DNA of 32,641 bases from Acidimicrobiia bacterium (GTDB lineage Bacteria; Actinomycetota; Acidimicrobiia; IMCC26256; JAENVU01). Numbering within the stretch: the stretch's first letter is position 1; each line of letters opens with the position of its first letter. The stretch lies in NCBI GenBank assembly GCA_009694415.1, contig SHUZ01000010.1:1-32641 (forward strand), written 5' to 3'. A model generated the notes under the pieces. The model was not told the DNA's origin, did not search any database, and saw only the letters and a program-made list of their open reading frames with translations. Shown here piece after piece: positions 28,310 through 32,641 of the stretch. The translations under genes and the position numbers were made by a program.

Positions 28310-29470
28310 TTAGTCGTCGCGTTTATCTGTGGGGCCGAGATCTGTGACTATCTCGGCGAGCATCTCGGAGAGGACGCGCGAAAGTTCGATCGTTTCGAAT
28401 CGCAGCAGTTCGAGCCGTGCCTTCACGGTTTCGATCTTCCGAGTCGCACGCCCAGCGTGACCGTCGGCGAGTTGCCGTCTGCGGTTTGCTTCTGAAGTTG
28501 CGATCGCTACGATTGCATCTGCTTCGTCAATTGCTGCCTCGGTCAATGCCAATGCGATTGTTTCAGCCTGATCTTCAACGGCCTTTGCTTCCAACTCAGA
28601 GGACCGGCGCAAGCGCTCCACCGTTCGACGGGCCAACGCAACTTCCTGGTCTGCGGCTTGGCGCTCGCGACCCAGGTGACGCCGCTCGTCGGCGATTTCG
28701 TCCCTAATGCGCTGGCGTTTCGCTCGTGTGCGCATCAATCGTTGTTCTAGAGCAAAAAGATCGGACTCAAGCCCAACACGTCGGTCGTTAGCCGGCGCCA
28801 CGGCCGCCAGTGGTGGCGGAGGCGGCGCGAGCGCCGTTGCGAGGTCGGAGCGCGCCAGTTCAAGTTCCGAAGCGAGTCTTCGGATTTCGCTTTTGGATAT
28901 GGCGATCTCTGCGCTTGCTGCTTCGCGACCCGCTCGGGCATCTATGAGATCAGCTTCTAGAGAGGACACGCGTTCGTTCTCAAGCACGGGTTCGGGTGCA
29001 TCGGGATCGCCATCGACCTCAAATGGTTCTTCCGGTTGTTCCCTAACTGCCGGCTCCGCTTCCACTGGTGGGTCAGGAGAGAAGCTTTCGAGCACGGTGG
29101 ACGGTGCGGTTCCAATTAGGAATTCGGTGTAACTATGGAAGCCAGCTTTGCGTAGAGCATCGCCTTCAGCCTGTAGCGCCGCCTGCAGTTTGCGGCGATG
29201 CGATGGAAAGCCGAGCGGTCGATCGATTACCGCTAACAGGCGTTCGCTCTCCTCATGGAGTTGGCTGATCTCGTCGGCTGCATCCAGCGTGGGTTCAGGC
29301 GTGGGTTCATCCACTTCGCGCTCATCCACTTCGCGCTCATCCACTTTGACTCGAGGGATGGTTGGATTGTCGTTAGTGAGAACTGCCTCGTTGTTCGCGA
29401 CTTGTTCGACCGGGGAAATTTTTTCGCCGCGGCGCGGCAGAAACGTGTCGTCCACGCTTTGAGTAGTCAT
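28310..29470 (-). CDS. Hypothetical coiled-coil protein
   Basis: Long Glu/Arg/Ala-rich helical segments (e.g. LESDLFALEQRLMRTRAKRQRIRDEIADERRHLGRERQAADQEVALARRTVERLRR); start at ATG 29470 preferred over the track start 29542. Confidence 0.7.
   Translation of the reverse strand: MTTQSVDDTFLPRRGEKISPVEQVANNEAVLTNDNPTIPRVKVDEREVDEREVDEPTPEPTLDAADEISQLHEESERLLAVIDRPLGFPSHRRKLQAALQAEGDALRKAGFHSYTEFLIGTAPSTVLESFSPDPPVEAEPAVREQPEEPFEVDGDPDAPEPVLENERVSSLEADLIDARAGREAASAEIAISKSEIRRLASELELARSDLATALAPPPPPLAAVAPANDRRVGLESDLFALEQRLMRTRAKRQRIRDEIADERRHLGRERQAADQEVALARRTVERLRRSSELEAKAVEDQAETIALALTEAAIDEADAIVAIATSEANRRRQLADGHAGRATRKIETVKARLELLRFETIELSRVLSEMLAEIVTDLGPTDKRDD
29307..29347. repeat. 15-bp in-frame tandem repeat (about 2.7 copies of TCATCCACTTCGCGC)
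   Basis: tcatccacttcgcgc at 29307-29321 and 29322-29336, partial copy from 29337; encodes VDERE-VDERE-VDE on the minus strand. Confidence 0.85.
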
Positions 29471-29695
29471 AAGGGAAGTCCCAGCATTTCGTTCTTGCCT
29501 CTCGGGTAATGCACCCGTTCTCTGGGTAACAGTCTTACCCAAAAATCTAAGGTCGTGATCGGCACCATTCTGCAGCGGGTTTAGGACCGTTCTCGCACTG
29601 AATTAACCATTCAGGCAATATTTGTTGCCGAGTTGACCCCGACCAAGCCTTCAGTCAGGGGTATCTTCGGTCGATAGGTCCCGCAAGGAGAGAGC

Positions 29696-31264
29696 ATGCT
29701 GTCAAGCCAGGCGCGGGTCTTAGGTGAGTTTCTCGTAGAACGTCACGTCTTGAGTCGTGATGATCTCGCACTTGCTACGGCCGAGTCGCGAAGGACCGGG
29801 GATCCGTTACCAGCGGTGCTGGAGCGCGATGGACTCGTTTCGGAGAAGGATTTGACGGCTGCGATGGCCGAGACGGTTGGCATGAGGTTCGTCGACTTCA
29901 CTGAGTACGCCGTGCACCCCGATGCTGCGGTGATGGTTCCCGAGGCAGTAGCGCGTGAGCACACTGCCCTCGGAGTCGACTTCGATGGACCACGGCTCGT
30001 CGTCGCATTCCCCGACCCAGGTAACGAAGCGGCAGTTGCTGCGGTCGGTGCAACGAGTGGGTATGAGATAGCTCCTGCGGTTGGATACCGGTATGAGATT
30101 CAGAACGCGATCGATTCGGTATTCGGCCAAGCCGCACCGAACCTCGACACGTCCAGCGGGGTTTTCAAAGATCCCACCAGTCCGGATGGCATAAACATCA
30201 ATCAACTGCTCGCGATGGTTGTTGAGCAAAATGGTTCTGACTTGCACCTCGCCGCGGGTAGCGCGCCGGTAATTCGAGTACACGGCGAACTGTGTCTAGT
30301 GCCGGGCGTGGACAAACTCAACGGGTCACAGATTCGCGAGATGGTGTATGCGATCCTTACGCAGAAGCAGCGCGAGAAATTTGAAAACGATCTAGAACTT
30401 GACTGTTCGTACACGCTCCCCGGGCAAAGTCGCTTCCGCGTGAACGTTTTCTTACAGCGGGATTCAGTTGGCGCCGTGTTGCGTGCCATCCCTTACGAGA
30501 TAGTCGACTTTGATCTACTTGGTCTACCGCCAGCGGTAAGAAAATTTGCCGAATTACCGCGTGGGCTTGTTCTGGTGACTGGCCCTACTGGCTCCGGGAA
30601 ATCGACGACGCTGGCATCCCTTGTTGACATAATCAACCGCGAAAAGGCCCTTCATATCATGACCGTGGAGGACCCTATCGAGTTTCTCCATACGCACAAA
30701 CGCGCGATTGTGAATCAGCGCGAAGTTGGAGAAGACACACGTTCTTTCTCGGAAGCGCTGCGCCATGTTCTCCGCCAAGACCCGGACGTAATACTTGTTG
30801 GAGAAATGCGGGATCTGGAAACGATCTCTACGGCATTGACTGCAGCAGAGACTGGCCATCTCGTATTCGCGACACTGCATACGCAGGATGCGCCCCAGTC
30901 GATTGACCGCATTATCGATGTATTCCCTAGCCACCAACAGCAGCAGATTCGCGTGCAACTCGCATCTTCGTTGCAGGGCATAGTCACTCAGCAGTTATTG
31001 CGTACCCCCGACGGCAGCGGACGCGTAGTTGCGTCCGAAGTACTAGTAGCTACGCCTGCAGTGCGAAACCTGATTCGTGAGGGGAAGATCTACCAGATCT
31101 ACTCCCTGATGCAAGCAGGTGCTAAGTGGGGGATGGTTACGATAGACCAAGATCTCGGCTCCCTCGTGCGAAGCGGCCGAATTTCGCTGGAAGTGGGCCT
31201 CGAACGGTGCAGCAACGAAGATGATCTACGCCGACTAGTTCAGAACGTGGAATGGGATAGCTGA
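29696..31264 (+). CDS. pilT: Type IV pilus retraction ATPase PilT family with extended N-terminal MshEN-like domain
   Basis: VTGPTGSGKSTTLASLVDIINREKALHIMTVEDPIEFLHTHKRAIVNQREVGEDTRSFSEALRHVLRQDPDVILVGEMRDLETI; AVRNLIREGKIYQIYSLMQAGAKWGMVTIDQDL. Confidence 0.95.
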   Translation: MLSSQARVLGEFLVERHVLSRDDLALATAESRRTGDPLPAVLERDGLVSEKDLTAAMAETVGMRFVDFTEYAVHPDAAVMVPEAVAREHTALGVDFDGPRLVVAFPDPGNEAAVAAVGATSGYEIAPAVGYRYEIQNAIDSVFGQAAPNLDTSSGVFKDPTSPDGININQLLAMVVEQNGSDLHLAAGSAPVIRVHGELCLVPGVDKLNGSQIREMVYAILTQKQREKFENDLELDCSYTLPGQSRFRVNVFLQRDSVGAVLRAIPYEIVDFDLLGLPPAVRKFAELPRGLVLVTGPTGSGKSTTLASLVDIINREKALHIMTVEDPIEFLHTHKRAIVNQREVGEDTRSFSEALRHVLRQDPDVILVGEMRDLETISTALTAAETGHLVFATLHTQDAPQSIDRIIDVFPSHQQQQIRVQLASSLQGIVTQQLLRTPDGSGRVVASEVLVATPAVRNLIREGKIYQIYSLMQAGAKWGMVTIDQDLGSLVRSGRISLEVGLERCSNEDDLRRLVQNVEWDS

Positions 31265-32484
31265 TGGCAACGACATACGCATACAAGGTTCGTGACCAGC
31301 GAGGTAAGGTCGTCGAAGGGCAACTTGAAGCAGATGATGCCGAACTTGTTGTTGGCAAGTTGCGTGAGATGGGTTACACGCCCATCAAGATCGAAAAGCG
31401 TGGCAACAAGAAGCTGACTGCTGACATTTCGTTGCCCGGACTCTCCGGCCGCGTTAAGACCAAGGACGTTGCGGTCTTCTCCCGTCAATTCGCGACAATG
31501 ATTAATTCGGGTTTGACGTTGATTCGGGCGCTGAGGATCCTGAGCGAACAGACCGAGAACCCCGCGCTAGCGAAGGTCATTGGTGAAATACGCTTGGACG
31601 TCGAACGAGGGAGTTCCCTGTCTGGGTCCCTGCAGAAGCACCCCAAGGTGTTCAACCGCTTGTATGTGGCCATGGTCCGCTCTGGCGAGGTCGGTGGTGT
31701 CCTGGATGCGGTGTTGATGCGGCTCGCCGACACGCTCGAAAAACAAGTTGAGCTGCGCCGCAAAGTTCGGTCTGCGATGAGCTACCCGATCGTGGTTCTT
31801 GTCGTTTGTCTCACGATCGCGTCGGCGATGCTGCTGTTCATCGTTCCCCAGTTCAAAACGATCTACGCCGACCTAGGTGGCGAGTTGCCGATGCCAACCC
31901 AGGTTCTGATTTCGATCTCAGACGTCCTTAAGCGCTTTTTCATTTTCGTTGCGGTAGGCGGCGCCATTCTCGGCTGGCTGTTCTACCGGTGGGTCAAGAG
32001 CCCGCATGGGCGGCCGAAGTGGGACGCCTTCACATTGAAGGTGCCGGTATTTGGAGGTCTCTTGCGCAAGACGGCCTTGGCGCGTTTCTCTCGCACGCTT
32101 GCCGCCCTAACCCGTTCGGGCGTTGGGATCCTTGAGTCGTTGGAGATTGTCGCTTTAACTGCAGGGAACGAAGTGGTCGCTCGCGCCGTGCGTGACACGC
32201 AGCAAGCGGTGAAGCGAGGCGACACTCTGGCGCGGCCACTCGAACAACACGACGTGTTCCCACCGATGGTTGTGCAGATGATCGCAGTAGGCGAAGAGAC
32301 GGGAGCTCTCGATGAGATGCTCGACAAGATCGCAGATTTCTATGACAGCGAAGTTTCAGCGACGGTTGATGCTCTCACTTCGCTCATTGAGCCGATACTG
32401 ATCGTGACGATGGGCGTGCTGGTGGGCGGAATGATCATCAGCCTTTACCTGCCGATGTTCAACATCATCAATCTCATCAAGTAA
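31264..32484 (+). CDS. pilC: Type IV pilus inner membrane platform protein PilC/GspF
   Basis: YKVRDQRGKVVEGQLEADDAELVVGKLREMGYTPIKIEKR; two T2SSF-type domains (VAVFSRQFATMINSGLTLIRALRILSEQTEN; ARFSRTLAALTRSGVGILESLEIVALTAGN). Confidence 0.96.
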   Translation: MATTYAYKVRDQRGKVVEGQLEADDAELVVGKLREMGYTPIKIEKRGNKKLTADISLPGLSGRVKTKDVAVFSRQFATMINSGLTLIRALRILSEQTENPALAKVIGEIRLDVERGSSLSGSLQKHPKVFNRLYVAMVRSGEVGGVLDAVLMRLADTLEKQVELRRKVRSAMSYPIVVLVVCLTIASAMLLFIVPQFKTIYADLGGELPMPTQVLISISDVLKRFFIFVAVGGAILGWLFYRWVKSPHGRPKWDAFTLKVPVFGGLLRKTALARFSRTLAALTRSGVGILESLEIVALTAGNEVVARAVRDTQQAVKRGDTLARPLEQHDVFPPMVVQMIAVGEETGALDEMLDKIADFYDSEVSATVDALTSLIEPILIVTMGVLVGGMIISLYLPMFNIINLIK

Positions 32485-32503
32485 CGCCGCCGCCTGAAAA
32501 CGG

Positions 32504-32641
32504 TTATGAGGCGGCTAACCGGTCTGCCGCGGCTTTTCGGTAGCGGTTGGTTGAGTGTTCTGGGTCGGTGTCGAACTGCGGGATTACCGCTTTACCGAAA
32601 GTCTCAACTGTCTCGACCAGGAGTTCGTGCGGGTACACACT
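32504..32641 (-). CDS. C-terminal fragment of a probable LLM-class flavin-dependent oxidoreductase, truncated by the window end
   Basis: My own minus-strand translation gives ...SVYPHELLVETVETFGKAVIPQFDTDPEHSTNRYRKAAADRLAAS*, resembling the C-terminus of luciferase-like monooxygenases; not in the ORF track because no start lies in the window. Confidence 0.55.
   Translation of the reverse strand, partial: SVYPHELLVETVETFGKAVIPQFDTDPEHSTNRYRKAAADRLAAS

Noticed and set aside
29633-29667. TTGACC...TATCTT as a pilT promoter
   Set aside because: Spacer is 23 bp, too long for a normal SigA-type promoter.
32489-32515. GCCGCCT...AGGCGGC inverted repeat after pilC as a terminator
   Set aside because: 7-bp stem with a 13-nt loop and no T-tract on either side; it also overlaps the end of the minus-strand CDS. 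Possible but not supportable as an intrinsic terminator.
1-32641. CRISPR arrays, tRNA/rRNA genes, transposases, phage genes
   Set aside because: No direct repeat/spacer pattern, no tRNA-like cloverleaf noticed, and no mobile-element protein in any frame; intergenic space is very small.

Overview
The window is a high-GC actinobacterial chromosomal segment; gene order and the Thr/Pro-rich 'TTTTT' linkers suggest an Acidimicrobiia-like lineage (inference). The backbone is a largely ordinary housekeeping string: pdxS-pdxT-yebC ... ruvC-ruvA-ruvB-yajC-secD-secF-rel, then hisS-aspS-rarA-(two small membrane proteins)-alaS-ruvX-mltG-aroE, then type IV pilus genes pilB/pilT/pilC. The most notable find lies between yebC and ruvC. 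The ORF track shows a 103-aa fragment from a TTG at 2694, but the same frame opens at ATG 2535 and is interrupted only by one TGA (2682-2684), exactly where the peroxidatic cysteine of a Bcp/AhpC-type peroxiredoxin belongs ([20 protein letters not shown]). An 11-bp hairpin with a G in the second position of its 5-nt apical loop begins 13 nt after that TGA. I interpret this as a selenocysteine peroxiredoxin with a bacterial SECIS element. The protein has no cysteine at all. It is followed by a CoxS/CoxM/MocA-like/CoxG-like molybdenum-hydroxylase cluster with no catalytic large subunit next to it. Other points of interest are an antisense minor-pilin cluster (including a pilin fused to a Thr-rich linker and an Fn3-like domain) between rel and hisS, a PilT with an N-terminal MshEN-like domain, and an inverted coiled-coil gene between pilB and pilT.
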